Source: Candidatus Kuenenia hertensis (GTDB taxonomy: Bacteria; Planctomycetota; Brocadiia; Brocadiales; Brocadiaceae). From it: a stretch of DNA of 64,000 nt. Each line of letters starts with the position of its first letter. Position 1 is the first letter of the stretch. The stretch lies in NCBI GenBank assembly GCA_021646465.1, contig SOET01000025.1:1-64000 (forward strand), given 5' to 3'. The notes under the pieces were generated by a model. The model was given only the letters and a program-made list of their open reading frames with translations. It had not been told where the DNA came from and ran no database searches. Position numbers and translations under genes: made by a program. Positions 18,934-28,661 of this stretch are shown here, piece after piece.

Positions 18934-18979
18934 ATCCACATCTTGGTTATTATTAACTAACCTTTGAGACGCGAAAACC

Positions 18980-19017
18980 AAAGGGCATATGAGCGTGCGG
19001 TTCATATGCCCTTTTTG
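18980..19017 (+). terminator. rho-independent terminator after the cytochrome pair
   Basis: AAGGGCATATGA (18981-18992) pairs with TCATATGCCCTT across an 8-9 nt loop and is followed by a run of T. Confidence 0.9.
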
Positions 19018-19186
19018 TTGCAAATACGTTAATATGCCTTTTCCTTCACTTGAATTCTGATATATTAACCGCTGTTTCATCTCTCAATTAATTAACATTG
19101 TACCACTTTCAAGTTTTTATAAAATTGCCGGGGATATTATGCAAAAATTTTGTACATTTTAATAAAGATTTATTAAACTTCTCACT

Positions 19187-21703
19187 ATGGATACAAAAAC
19201 AACAATTACAGAAAACTATTTTTATAATTTATTAAAAAGAAATTATCATACTTCAGAAATAATACGCACGCAAATAGCTGAAATTAAAGAAAAAACACAA
19301 AGTATTATTCAAAGAGAACCATTAAAAGGCTTCACTGTTAAATTTCAAGGACAAGTTGTAGGTTATTCTTTCGAGAAAACCCTGAAAATAATTGCCAAAC
19401 GTTTATTTAGCAAAGGGAAAGTCAACAATATCAAAACTTTAAAGGAACAAAACTCCGTAGAAGTTGATATCATGGCAACACAAACTGAAGTGGAAGAGCT
19501 AATACGTTTTCTGATGAAACGTCATGGGGTTTTGCATTATAAAAAGGGCGCTGCAAAAGGGATTAGTAATATGCTAATCATTGATGAAAATGAACAAAAT
19601 CAATTAGGAAACTTCATTCCTGATTCGCTTTATTTTAATTATTCGTCTTATGTTGAAGCTTCTGAAAAATACACCGGCAGATTGGATGATTATCTCATTC
19701 TCAATGGTTTACCATTAACAACAGAAAAACTTGGCAGGGAACTACGATTTAATAAAATTGAAACAAAAAATAAGGTTTTCACTAGTACCGGATTAAAAGA
19801 AATTTACTTAAATTTACATTTTATAACCCTAATCCTTATGTTAGATCTGGAAGAACACTATTTGAAGCTTAGAATATTTCGTGAGCAGGAAAGAACTCTT
19901 AAATCGGTAGAGGAAAAAATTGACAACCTTGGGTTTTTTGCGGATATTTTTCATTATATCGCAAATGAAGATAATCCTTTGTTGTTTAACAAAAGCTTGT
20001 TCATCGATTTAATGCGGATTGAACATATTATAGAAAAAGAAGACTGGAAATCGCTCCCGGCATATGCAGGTTATATTTATTCAGCAACAAGTAAACTTAA
20101 CGAACATTTTAAACTCATGGAGGAATATAATCTTTTTTTAACATATGCCAATTGCATTGAAAAGTTTTTGTCAAAATTACAAAAAAAACTATTTAAACCC
20201 AAATCAGACTTTAAAAATGAACATAACAATTTGAATGCAAACTACAATGAATTAAAAAAGCTACAAATTATATCCAACCATCCCCCTTTAAAAAATATTT
20301 ATCAGGATATTCTGAATTCTTTTAGTAAATTATTGGCGTACGTGGACTTTATGTCTATAGACAACAAAAGTCTCACCGCTGAACAAAACGCGAAATTGAA
20401 TACATATTCCCATAAAAAAACAATATACAATTTTACATCGATCATAAAAAAGATTACAAATTCTGTTTTTGGGCATGCATCAGATATTTCTATAAATTCG
20501 TTTCCTGCAAAAAATGAACACCTAGCTCCCGGACAAGAAAGCGATGCACAGAAACTCATAGACAAACTGAAAAGTAATCTTCAAAAACTATCTCAATTGA
20601 AAACTGCTTCAGGAGCTGATGCCTATTTGGAGGCAAGGAAGTGCGTACCATTACTTACACATTTATCTGATATTTTAGATCAACTAAATGAAATCATGAA
20701 AAAAGATGAGTTGGGGAAGGATACACAAGATTTATTTAAGAATGTTTTTGTTAAAACCAATAAATTCACCACCCTTTTTAATGAATTGAGCAACTTAGTT
20801 ACATTTGACGAAGAAGAAGAAAAGGAATCTATCCGTAAAATATTGATTGACTTACAGAAACTCCTTTATAATAAGCCATTAAAGGAAGTCAATTATGTTA
20901 AAATTATAGATAACATTAACGCGTTGGAAAATTTTGTAATAAGTAAAAATAAACTACACTTCGAAAAGGTTGACTCAATACATTCCTTTACACAAAAAAT
21001 GAATCAAAAGACCATCTTTAAAAATATAATTGATATAAAAACTGAACTCAAAAAAATAATTGAGACAGAAAAAGAGTTTTTGCAAATTGACACTTTTAAA
21101 AAAGAAGAGGCATTTTTTTCCTATAGCAGCAAAGAACTGAGTTCCTTTCTTGAGGAAATAATAAAGTTCAATAAAAAATTAAAAGCGAGCAGTTATTGGA
21201 ACAATAAATCAAACTTTGAAGCAATCGAAAAAGAATTTGATCAATTGATTAAAGAGGTAAACGATATTGAAAACCGTATTGCTTCAAACACGAGAAAAGA
21301 AAACAATCTGGTGCTTAAAGAGACCGTAAAATATGTCGATTATTTAAAAAGTTCCGTATTAGCAAAAAGGAATTTAGAAAAGGCCATTATTCTTATACAA
21401 AACCAAATTTCTCAAATATTGGGATTTATTAGTGCGATTAAAGATTATCTTAAACAAAAATCATTTGTCCACTCTGGAGTCTCTACAAGCGTACTTTTCG
21501 ATCAAATAACATTTTTGTTAAGTAATATTGATGTAAAATTATTAGATATGGGTAAATTAACAGAAGATATGTTTATTGATTGCATCAACACCATATCTCG
21601 TTATCAAGTAGGGGAAACGTTTAAAGAACCACAAAATGAGGATATTGATCGTTTAATGCAGGAAATTAGAAAAAAAGAGACAATCAAAATTTATAAGAAT
21701 TAA
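19187..21703 (+). CDS. large orphan coiled-coil protein (838 aa)
   Basis: No domain is recognised. The protein is 838 residues, with neither a signal peptide nor membrane segments, and rich in Lys, Glu, Asn, Ile and Leu. Residues about 1-130 look globular (mixed beta/alpha, GQVVGYSFEKTLKIIAKRLF). The rest is mostly predicted helix with long coiled-coil-like stretches. The coding sequence is noticeably more A-rich than its neighbours. It has no clear Shine-Dalgarno and no operon partner except possibly the small gene 68 bp downstream. A filament, scaffold or structural role is possible but unproven. Confidence 0.75.
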   Translation: MDTKTTITENYFYNLLKRNYHTSEIIRTQIAEIKEKTQSIIQREPLKGFTVKFQGQVVGYSFEKTLKIIAKRLFSKGKVNNIKTLKEQNSVEVDIMATQTEVEELIRFLMKRHGVLHYKKGAAKGISNMLIIDENEQNQLGNFIPDSLYFNYSSYVEASEKYTGRLDDYLILNGLPLTTEKLGRELRFNKIETKNKVFTSTGLKEIYLNLHFITLILMLDLEEHYLKLRIFREQERTLKSVEEKIDNLGFFADIFHYIANEDNPLLFNKSLFIDLMRIEHIIEKEDWKSLPAYAGYIYSATSKLNEHFKLMEEYNLFLTYANCIEKFLSKLQKKLFKPKSDFKNEHNNLNANYNELKKLQIISNHPPLKNIYQDILNSFSKLLAYVDFMSIDNKSLTAEQNAKLNTYSHKKTIYNFTSIIKKITNSVFGHASDISINSFPAKNEHLAPGQESDAQKLIDKLKSNLQKLSQLKTASGADAYLEARKCVPLLTHLSDILDQLNEIMKKDELGKDTQDLFKNVFVKTNKFTTLFNELSNLVTFDEEEEKESIRKILIDLQKLLYNKPLKEVNYVKIIDNINALENFVISKNKLHFEKVDSIHSFTQKMNQKTIFKNIIDIKTELKKIIETEKEFLQIDTFKKEEAFFSYSSKELSSFLEEIIKFNKKLKASSYWNNKSNFEAIEKEFDQLIKEVNDIENRIASNTRKENNLVLKETVKYVDYLKSSVLAKRNLEKAIILIQNQISQILGFISAIKDYLKQKSFVHSGVSTSVLFDQITFLLSNIDVKLLDMGKLTEDMFIDCINTISRYQVGETFKEPQNEDIDRLMQEIRKKETIKIYKN

Positions 21704-21770
21704 CAAAATGCAGGGTAACGTTGTAACTAAAAGATTTTAACCACGAAACGAACAGATTTAAAGATATCAT

Positions 21771-22307
21771 ATGTGTTTTACTTATGAAGAACTTCCATTG
21801 ATCGACTTTTCCGCTCCAAAGGTTATAAATAACCGAAAGAGAGAAAACAAAGAAATGGCACCGCAAGATTATGCACAAAATAAAGCAGACGCAAAATCGG
21901 TTCTGAGTTGTGCAAATTTAGCTAATGGCCAATACTTGGAAAACATCATTGAGGTTGCAGAAAAATATATGATTGAAACACAACCTCATGACCCTCAAAA
22001 TACGAAAAAATCTATTCGTGCAAACCTCAATCGCTCAGACAAGGTAAGATTACCGCATTATACACACCTGATGAAATTGAATAATCGATTGGTTTTTCAA
22101 GCAGCTTGTTGTCTGCCATTAAGAGTACTTGCAGCAAATCTTGATGGTAAATCTGTCTATGGCAAAACTTTGTTTAAAAGCCATTCAAATTCGGGAGGGG
22201 GGAAGTTGGTATATGAATTTTTAGGAATGGGAAACGAGTTAATAATTGACTTAAAACGCGGAGATAGTTCCAAAGCGCAACGTCTTACCTTTCTAATATT
22301 AAAATAA
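21771..22307 (+). CDS. orphan hypothetical protein
   Basis: The protein is 178 residues from ATG 21771, or about 150 from MAPQDYAQNKADAKS. No family is recognised. It is soluble; the middle has ANGQYLENIIEVAEKYMIETQPHDP and the end has a Gly/Ser-rich SNSGGGKLVYEFLGMGNELIIDL. It lies 67 bp after the 838-residue orphan on the same strand and is closed by a terminator, so the pair may be linked. Confidence 0.5.
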   Translation: MCFTYEELPLIDFSAPKVINNRKRENKEMAPQDYAQNKADAKSVLSCANLANGQYLENIIEVAEKYMIETQPHDPQNTKKSIRANLNRSDKVRLPHYTHLMKLNNRLVFQAACCLPLRVLAANLDGKSVYGKTLFKSHSNSGGGKLVYEFLGMGNELIIDLKRGDSSKAQRLTFLILK

Positions 22308-22340
22308 AAAATCCCTGAGCAGAACACCCAGGGATTTTTT
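22305..22340. terminator. bidirectional rho-independent terminator
   Basis: AAAAATCCCTG and CAGGGATTTTT form a stem around a 12-nt loop with A/T tracts on both sides. It can serve both the plus-strand orphan and the minus-strand hemerythrin operon. Confidence 0.85.
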
Positions 22341-22376
22341 ATATTTTTTAAAAAAAAAATATCTTTTTATTAAATA

Positions 22377-22838
22377 TCAAATCCATTCTTCTGATAAAAC
22401 TCCACCTTCAATACCAACAACAACTTGCTTGATCGGTATCTTGCGGGTCGCCTTTTCTGCACCTCCTTTTGCCACTTGAACTAACCCAAAACAACAGGGT
22501 ACTTGCATAATTATAACCGTCAAAGTATTAATTTTTGAATCATCGATTAAGGATTTTACTTTTTCTATGTAAACCTCTTGATCTGAATCCAGTTTTGGGC
22601 AAGCTATAGCAATGCTTTTCCCTTTTAGGTAATCCTTATGGAAATCTGCTAGTGCAAAAGGAACACAGTCCGCAACGAGCAGAACGTCTTTTTCCTGAAA
22701 ATAAGGCGCTTGGGGCGAAACCAAGTGCAACTGTATTGGCCACTGTCTTAATTGAGACTGGCGTTTGCCTGTTTCACTCTCGTTTTGAACGTCCTTTTCG
22801 CTAAAATCCATTGTTCTTGACCCTGGACAACCACTCAT
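22377..22838 (-). CDS. short homologue of an iron-sulfur oxidoreductase-type protein
   Basis: The 153-residue protein has SGCPGSR at its N-terminus and SQLRQWPIQLHLVSPQAPYF, VLLVADCVPFALADFH and PCCFGL segments. These are known from proteins usually annotated as 4Fe-4S ferredoxin-like, but the classic CxxCxxC domain is missing here. The remaining cysteines may bind a cofactor. Its start overlaps the hemerythrin gene's stop (ATGA), so they are translationally coupled. The role is probably redox sensing with hemerythrin (inference). Confidence 0.65.
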   Translation of the reverse strand: MSGCPGSRTMDFSEKDVQNESETGKRQSQLRQWPIQLHLVSPQAPYFQEKDVLLVADCVPFALADFHKDYLKGKSIAIACPKLDSDQEVYIEKVKSLIDDSKINTLTVIIMQVPCCFGLVQVAKGGAEKATRKIPIKQVVVGIEGGVLSEEWI

Positions 22839-23632
22839 TTTACAACCTCCTTTAAAAATTTTTCTTCCAATTTATTAATAAAATTTTCGTACTTTTTTGG
22901 TAACTCATCTCCGACTGAGGCATCTGCCTCATTACATCTGCGAAACATTTCACCCACTTGGGTGTCAGACAACTGACGATCAATCCAAGGATAAAGGATT
23001 TCATCTTCTTTTTTTATATGCTGTGTAAGCAAGTCCCTGTATCCAAACAAGTGTTCCTTTATCTGAGCTTTATTACCATTCTCAGCCCCTTCCACTACCT
23101 GCCGAATGTGATTTCTTCCGGTATCATGATCTTTATACATAACCTGTATGATCTCTGCATTTTCATCAACATATTTAAACAAAATATCTTCTTCCTTCAT
23201 GTGGTGATATTTGTCGGCATAATTACGTATAAAGTCAACGCAACGTAAAACCAGCTCTTTATCTACTTCGACATTATTTTCGATATATTCTACAACGGAG
23301 GGGATAAGAGCCAAAAGGCGTTTAATTAAAACATGTTCATCTACAAGTTTTTTTACCGGAGGTGAATACATAATTTTCTTAGGTGCAGCCTTCTTTGTCA
23401 GATCAACCTTCGGCTCGGGAATATCCCTACCCGGATAAACAGCCTTTTCTATTCGATACATCAATGTTGCTTCCTGCTGAGGATCAAGATTGTGAATTCC
23501 GACGATATCCTTCATCAGGCAACTCCCTACAGAACATGGCGCACACCCTATACCATATTCTTCAAGAATCTTGCCTACCTCCGGATAAGCATCAATAATC
23601 CCTTTTATTTCTTTATCCAATATATTTTCCAA
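22835..23632 (-). CDS. hemerythrin-domain protein with N-terminal DUF1858-like domain
   Basis: The 265-residue cytosolic protein begins with a DUF1858-like domain (YPEVGKILEEYGIGCAPCSVGSC is the region, residues about 15-38). From about 110 it has a hemerythrin HHE domain with ligands in DEHVLIKR, KYHHMKEED, YKDHDTGR and HIKKEDEILYP. It should bind a diiron site and oxygen or nitric oxide. It is transcribed with the downstream Fe-S-like gene from a near-consensus promoter. Confidence 0.85.
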   Translation of the reverse strand: MENILDKEIKGIIDAYPEVGKILEEYGIGCAPCSVGSCLMKDIVGIHNLDPQQEATLMYRIEKAVYPGRDIPEPKVDLTKKAAPKKIMYSPPVKKLVDEHVLIKRLLALIPSVVEYIENNVEVDKELVLRCVDFIRNYADKYHHMKEEDILFKYVDENAEIIQVMYKDHDTGRNHIRQVVEGAENGNKAQIKEHLFGYRDLLTQHIKKEDEILYPWIDRQLSDTQVGEMFRRCNEADASVGDELPKKYENFINKLEEKFLKEVVK

Positions 23633-23692
23633 AAAAACCTCCTTGATTCAATGCTGTAATAGTACCAATATAATTGCAATTCTGAATAAGAA

Positions 23693-23722
23693 ATTATAGC
23701 CAATAATTGTATAATATGTCAA
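23693..23722 (-). promoter_or_regulatory. sigma70-type promoter of the hemerythrin operon
   Basis: On the minus strand TTGACA (23722-23717) and TATAAT (23698-23693) are separated by 18 bp, about 60 bp upstream of the hemerythrin start. Confidence 0.65.
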
Positions 23723-23924
23723 GCAAAGAAATGTATGAAAATTTGCATGAAAATACACGAACCGGAGGCTTTTTTGGCTCTTGCAATTATTAATTATTTT
23801 TATTATATTTAGAAACATAGTGAGGATAATTTATGTTATTTTATTAAACAATATTGTTTTCAAGCCGATTCGTTGATATTTTTTAGTTTGTTCTGACTGT
23901 TACGTTTTTTTTAAAGAATTACAA

Positions 23925-24437
23925 ATGAATATTGTTATCTATCCGGACACTGTATTGCGTAAAAAAGCAAAACCCCTGACAGAGATCAATTTGGAAGTGC
24001 ATAAAAAGGCTGAAAAAATGATTGAATTGATGCGCCAATCACAGGGTATTGGTTTGGCAGCACCACAGGTAGGCTGGTCAGTTCGTTTATTTATTATCGA
24101 TTTTGGGGGAAATAGTTCCGGCGATAAAGTATTTATTAATCCATCAATCATAGAAGAGGCCGGTGAAACAAATAAAGAAGAAGGATGCCTAAGTTTTCCA
24201 GGCATTATGGGAAAAGTTATAAGAGCTCGTAGAATAAAGGCGTGTGCTTATAATCTTAAGGGACAAAAAATAGAAGTTGTTCTGGATGATTTACTCGCTC
24301 GTGCATGGCAACATGAGCTTGATCATCTTAACGGATGCCTTTTCATTGATAGGATGAGTCCTGCCAGCAGGTTTGCCGCATCTCCACAGTTAAAAGAATT
24401 AGAACGGTTGCACAAAAAAACCAGGGTTCCTGTTTAA
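23925..24437 (+). CDS. def: peptide deformylase
   Basis: The 170-residue metalloenzyme removes the N-formyl group from new proteins. All three family motifs are present: GIGLAAPQVG, EGCLSFPG and QHELDHLNG, giving the Cys and two His metal ligands. It is the first gene of the def-fmt-DUF116-rsmB cluster, 63 bp before fmt. Confidence 0.96.
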   Translation: MNIVIYPDTVLRKKAKPLTEINLEVHKKAEKMIELMRQSQGIGLAAPQVGWSVRLFIIDFGGNSSGDKVFINPSIIEEAGETNKEEGCLSFPGIMGKVIRARRIKACAYNLKGQKIEVVLDDLLARAWQHELDHLNGCLFIDRMSPASRFAASPQLKELERLHKKTRVPV

Positions 24438-24500
24438 TATATCTCTTTACATACATTTGGAAAATGGAATGGATAAATGGAACATTTGGTTAATTAAATT

Positions 24501-25463
24501 ATGAATGTTATTTTTATGGGAACTCCGGAGTTTGCGGTTCCCAGTCTGAGCACTTTGGCAAAATCAACTTATAATGTTGTTGCAGTCATAACCCAACCAG
24601 ACAGACCAAAAGGAAGAAGCAAAACACCCTGTCCTTCACCTGTGAAAATAAAGGCAAAGGAATTGGGACTTGAAATATTACAGCCAGTTAACGTAAATGA
24701 TGAACCGGTAATCAAACAATTAAAGGGATATGCCCCTGACTTTATTGTTGTTGTAGCGTTTGGGCAACTTCTTTCCAATCAGATAATTAATATTCCACGA
24801 TTCAAATGTATAAATATTCACTCATCATTGTTGCCAAAATATCGTGGAGCAGCTCCAATAAATTGGGCAATTATTAAAGGAGAGACTGTTACGGGGGTAA
24901 CCTCAATGCTAATGGTACTCAAAATGGATGCAGGGGATATTATCGCACAAAAAAGCACTTCGATATTTCCTGATGAAAACGCAGGAGAACTTGAAAAAAG
25001 ATTATCTTTTATGGGGGCTGAGTTATTATTGGAATCGCTGGACCTTATTACAACAGAAACAGCACGATATAAGAAACAGGACGAAAAGGAAGTAACTTTT
25101 GCTCCAAAACTGAAAAAAGAAGACGGGTTGATTTCATGGTCAGAAAAAACACAGGAAATTCACAATCGCATACGCGGTGTCTTTCCCGCCCCCGGGGCAT
25201 ATTCGTTTTATAATAAGAAAAGTACATCGGAAGCGAAAAAGAGAATCATTCTATTGAAGACACATATTCATGAGGGATGTGGTACAAAAGAATCTGTTAA
25301 ACCCGGAACAATCGTTGAAACGGCAACATGTGGTATTCATGTTGCTACATATGATGGATCTATTTGCATTACCCGGTTGCAGCCTGAAGGTAAGCGTGCA
25401 ATGGATGCGCAGGATTTTATCCGTGGTTACAAGATAATACCCCAAGACATGTTCACTTCATAA
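24501..25463 (+). CDS. fmt: methionyl-tRNA formyltransferase
   Basis: The 320-residue enzyme formylates initiator Met-tRNA. The N-terminal domain has MGTPEFAVPSL and the active-site region IHSSLLPKYRGAAPINWAI; the C-terminal OB-like domain starts near 210. It pairs functionally with def just upstream. Confidence 0.96.
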   Translation: MNVIFMGTPEFAVPSLSTLAKSTYNVVAVITQPDRPKGRSKTPCPSPVKIKAKELGLEILQPVNVNDEPVIKQLKGYAPDFIVVVAFGQLLSNQIINIPRFKCINIHSSLLPKYRGAAPINWAIIKGETVTGVTSMLMVLKMDAGDIIAQKSTSIFPDENAGELEKRLSFMGAELLLESLDLITTETARYKKQDEKEVTFAPKLKKEDGLISWSEKTQEIHNRIRGVFPAPGAYSFYNKKSTSEAKKRIILLKTHIHEGCGTKESVKPGTIVETATCGIHVATYDGSICITRLQPEGKRAMDAQDFIRGYKIIPQDMFTS

Positions 25464-25494
25464 ACATTAACATTTTTATAAGAGGCAGGTAATT

Positions 25495-25938
25495 ATGGAA
25501 TTTATTGATAAGAAATTTGTTTCTATCAATAATCTTATGGTAAAATTTCGGAAGAAAAAATGTTCTCCAAAAAACTTACTTCTTCTCTTCCCGCATTGTC
25601 TTCAATATTCTGAGTGTAAACAAAATGTAAGGAACGATTTGAACGAGTGCAAACGTTGCGGCAAGTGCAAGATAAAAGATCTGATAGAATTTTCTGAAAA
25701 ATACGGCGTCCATATCTCTCTTGCCACCGGAGGACGTGTTGCCCTTCAAAGAGTAAAATCAGAAGAAATTCATGGAGTTATTGCTATTGCCTGCGAAAAA
25801 GAATTAAGAACAGGTTTGATGGCTGCTGCACCTAAGACTATTTTTGCAGTACCAAATCTCAGGCCACATGGATATTGCAAGGATACTGACGTGTATTTGG
25901 ACGAAGTAAAAGACGCTATTGAAAAATTCCTCAAATAA
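25495..25938 (+). CDS. DUF116 family protein
   Basis: The 147-residue protein is rich in cysteine (PHCLQYSECKQN, CKRCGKCKI), consistent with binding a metal or Fe-S centre. It matches DUF116, which often sits beside def, fmt and rsmB in anaerobes. It has no signal peptide; a GAGGCAGG ribosome site precedes the start. Its end overlaps rsmB by 20 nt. The function is unknown. Confidence 0.85.
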   Translation: MEFIDKKFVSINNLMVKFRKKKCSPKNLLLLFPHCLQYSECKQNVRNDLNECKRCGKCKIKDLIEFSEKYGVHISLATGGRVALQRVKSEEIHGVIAIACEKELRTGLMAAAPKTIFAVPNLRPHGYCKDTDVYLDEVKDAIEKFLK

Positions 25939-27322
25939 AATAGATGTACGCTTTGAAAGTATCCGCATCCTGAGAGAGATTGAGGAAAAAGATATTTTCG
26001 CGCAGGAACTTATTGAGGAAAGATGCCAACAAACAAATGTGTTGGAACGAGACAAACGCCTCCTATCAGAACTTGTAAATGGCATTACCCGTCATCGATT
26101 CTCCCTTGATACCATTGTTTCTTCTTTTTCTAAAATACCGCCAAAAAAAATAGAACCATGGATACTGTATGCATTGCGCATGGGTATCTATCAAATGGTT
26201 TTTTTGGATAAAATTCCCCATTCAGCCGCCATAAATACGTCGGTAGAACTTGTAAAAAAATTAGTGCGGCGTACTGATGCCACTCGATTTACGAATGCGG
26301 TTTTACGCACGGTAGAACGAAATATAAAGAATAAATACTCCGGCGACCATGAAAATGTTAATTCGCAAAAATTATTACACAGGAAGGAAAATTTATGGTG
26401 TGAATTTCATACATCGATCTTCCCTGATCCGGCCAGAAACCCTTCATCATATATCGCAAAGCAGTATAGTCATCCGGAATGGTTAATAAAACGCTGGCTC
26501 AGCAGATACGGGAATGACAAAACCATAGAAATATGCAAGGCGAACAATTACGTACCTCCATTATCGCTGCGTGTTAATCTCAACAAAATTTCAATCAATG
26601 AATTTGCTTTCCTCCTTGAGCAAAAGGCCATTCAAACGCATGTTATAGACAATGCAATAATTGTAAACAATATTGTTGTTTCAGATATACCGGGATTTTC
26701 CGAAGGATTATTTTCGGTACAAGACATAAATGCCATGAAAGTAGGTACATTTTTTATGGCAGAAATACCGCATACCAGAACCATCACTATTTTAGATCTC
26801 TGCGCGGCGCCAGGTGGAAAAACGACACACATTGCCGAAATAGCACAAAACAAAGGTACGGTTTACGCATTAGACATTTCCATGGAAAGATTGCATTTTG
26901 TAAAGGAAAACTGCCAAAGGTTGGGCATCAAAAACGTTATCATTGTCTGCGGCGATGCTTCAGAAGGAAAAGCTCCCTTCCGTGGTAAGTTTGACAGCGT
27001 ACTTGCAGATGTACCATGTTCCAATACCGGCGTACTTTCACGACGGGTAGAAGCCCGATGGAGAATAACAGAAAAAAATATAAAACAGTTAACAACACTG
27101 CAATATTCTATTCTAAAAACAGGTTCCTCCCTGCTTAAACCAGAGGGTATTTTGGTGTATAGCACATGTAGTATCGAACCGGAAGAAAATCAGGAAATTG
27201 TAAAAAAATTCCTTAAGAACGAACCCCAATTTTATCTTGATAAAGAAGATTGCTATTTTCCGGAAAGAAACAAAGGTGACGGAGGATATATGGCAAGGAT
27301 TCAAACAAAAAAACCAGCATAA
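25919..27322 (+). CDS. rsmB: 16S rRNA m5C967 methyltransferase (RsmB/Sun)
   Basis: The 467-residue protein has an N-terminal NusB-like RNA-binding domain (about 1-140) and a Rossmann methyltransferase domain. The SAM site is DLCAAPGGKTTH. The two catalytic cysteines are in DVPCSNTGV and YSTCSIEPEEN. It methylates cytosine 967 of 16S rRNA in known members. The start overlaps DUF116, implying translational coupling; the operon ends here. Confidence 0.94.
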   Translation: MKNSSNKIDVRFESIRILREIEEKDIFAQELIEERCQQTNVLERDKRLLSELVNGITRHRFSLDTIVSSFSKIPPKKIEPWILYALRMGIYQMVFLDKIPHSAAINTSVELVKKLVRRTDATRFTNAVLRTVERNIKNKYSGDHENVNSQKLLHRKENLWCEFHTSIFPDPARNPSSYIAKQYSHPEWLIKRWLSRYGNDKTIEICKANNYVPPLSLRVNLNKISINEFAFLLEQKAIQTHVIDNAIIVNNIVVSDIPGFSEGLFSVQDINAMKVGTFFMAEIPHTRTITILDLCAAPGGKTTHIAEIAQNKGTVYALDISMERLHFVKENCQRLGIKNVIIVCGDASEGKAPFRGKFDSVLADVPCSNTGVLSRRVEARWRITEKNIKQLTTLQYSILKTGSSLLKPEGILVYSTCSIEPEENQEIVKKFLKNEPQFYLDKEDCYFPERNKGDGGYMARIQTKKPA

Positions 27323-27481
27323 TTACCAAAAACAATTCTGATCAGGTTATTTGCATAGTGCGAAGGCCATATCAGTTAATCCATAAGGAAGATGCAATTA
27401 TAGTTTGTCTTATTTACTCTTACAAGTAACAACAAATTTTATCATAAAGCAGAAAGATTATTGTGCATTAATTACAACTTT

Positions 27482-28003
27482 CTATGATTGATTTTCCTCC
27501 AATTCGAAAATTCTGCCAAGGTGATCAAATTTCATACGCCTTTTGTGAAAACTGCCACAACTGCAATTATAGTTATATACTGTCCATATCCCGCCGTCAT
27601 CAATATAAATTTTAAAACCTTTGTAAGCACTTCTGTAATCTCCAATGATAACTAAAACACGCGCTATTTCATTCTCCAGCCTTGCTATGTTTTCTGAAGT
27701 GTCGGGAAGCACTACAAGCCCCGGATTTCTGTGCGGTGGAAAGCGAAAATTATCTAAAAAAAAATCCTGATTCTGCGTAAGCAGAACCCTGTCATCCTTC
27801 CATGCAAAGGAAAAAATACTTTCATGAGAGCATTCATCCATGCCGGCATCATCAATATACACTGTATCCCATCCTAAATTTTTGATAATTTTTGCTATTT
27901 CAGGGCCAAGGGTCTCGTCGACAAAAAATCGCGCTTTTTTCTTATGCATCCTTTCGAATGCTAATATTTGTTGTTCCGTTAATATAATTTGGTTTAAATT
28001 CAT
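27482..28003 (-). CDS. PIN-like (DUF5615/Mut7-C type) protein
   Basis: The 173-residue protein has an 18-residue N-terminal extension and then RFFVDETLGPEIAKII, IDDAGMDECSHESIF and RVLLTQNQDFF. These are the acidic PIN-like pattern of DUF5615 proteins, often toxins or RNases. The C-terminal 50 residues contain NYNCSCGSFHKRR, perhaps a metal site. AGGATACAAA before the first ATG supports the long start. No antitoxin gene is adjacent. Confidence 0.7.
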   Translation of the reverse strand: MNLNQIILTEQQILAFERMHKKKARFFVDETLGPEIAKIIKNLGWDTVYIDDAGMDECSHESIFSFAWKDDRVLLTQNQDFFLDNFRFPPHRNPGLVVLPDTSENIARLENEIARVLVIIGDYRSAYKGFKIYIDDGGIWTVYNYNCSCGSFHKRRMKFDHLGRIFELEENQS

Positions 28004-28079
28004 TTTGTATCCTATCTGATTTAACCATATCTAAAAAATAACTACTTTCACAAAGAGAATTTTCACGTAATAAATCCCC

Positions 28080-28502
28080 TTACTTTTGCGTTTTACCACT
28101 TTTTCTTAAATAAATTCCAAATTTTTTATCTTCTTTTGCAATATGATTTAATAGCCAATCATTTACCTGCTGTTGAATTCCTATGCCCAAGAATAAGGTA
28201 GCGCCTTGTTCTTCAAATCTTTTTTTCAAAGCGGTAAATGTTTGAGAAAACTTGACGTGTTCTTGCTTGTGATTTGAAAAACTTTTTTCGTCATAATTAT
28301 ATTCAGACATAAAACCTTCTTCTGTGCCAAAATGCGCATTTATGTAATCCTGTAAAAATGTAAGCATTTTATTGATATATTCTCTTCCCTCTCCCCGTTC
28401 CATTGAAACAATAAATTCATTAAGCCGCCGAAATATTTCTTTATGCTGATCATCAATTTTATCAATACCTACCGCAAGGTTGGTAGTCCACTGTACTGCC
28501 AT
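28080..28502 (-). CDS. bacteriohemerythrin
   Basis: The 140-residue single-domain protein has the full hemerythrin ligand set: IDKIDDQHKEIF, HFGTEEGFM, NHKQEHVKF and HIAKEDKKFG. It should bind O2 (or NO) reversibly at a diiron centre in the cytoplasm. In oxygen-sensitive anaerobes these proteins are often linked to O2 protection or delivery. It has its own transcription unit. Confidence 0.93.
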   Translation of the reverse strand: MAVQWTTNLAVGIDKIDDQHKEIFRRLNEFIVSMERGEGREYINKMLTFLQDYINAHFGTEEGFMSEYNYDEKSFSNHKQEHVKFSQTFTALKKRFEEQGATLFLGIGIQQQVNDWLLNHIAKEDKKFGIYLRKSGKTQK

Positions 28503-28661
28503 ATTTCAATTACCAATTAAAATTAATCTGGAAATAGTATCACTATTAACAAAACCTGGCGCATCTGTCCCACTATATATAATTCATCGTAACGTATTTC
28601 TTAATTTAAATATAATCATAAACAGTTTTTCAAACAAGATATTTTAAATCCGGCTTTTAGT

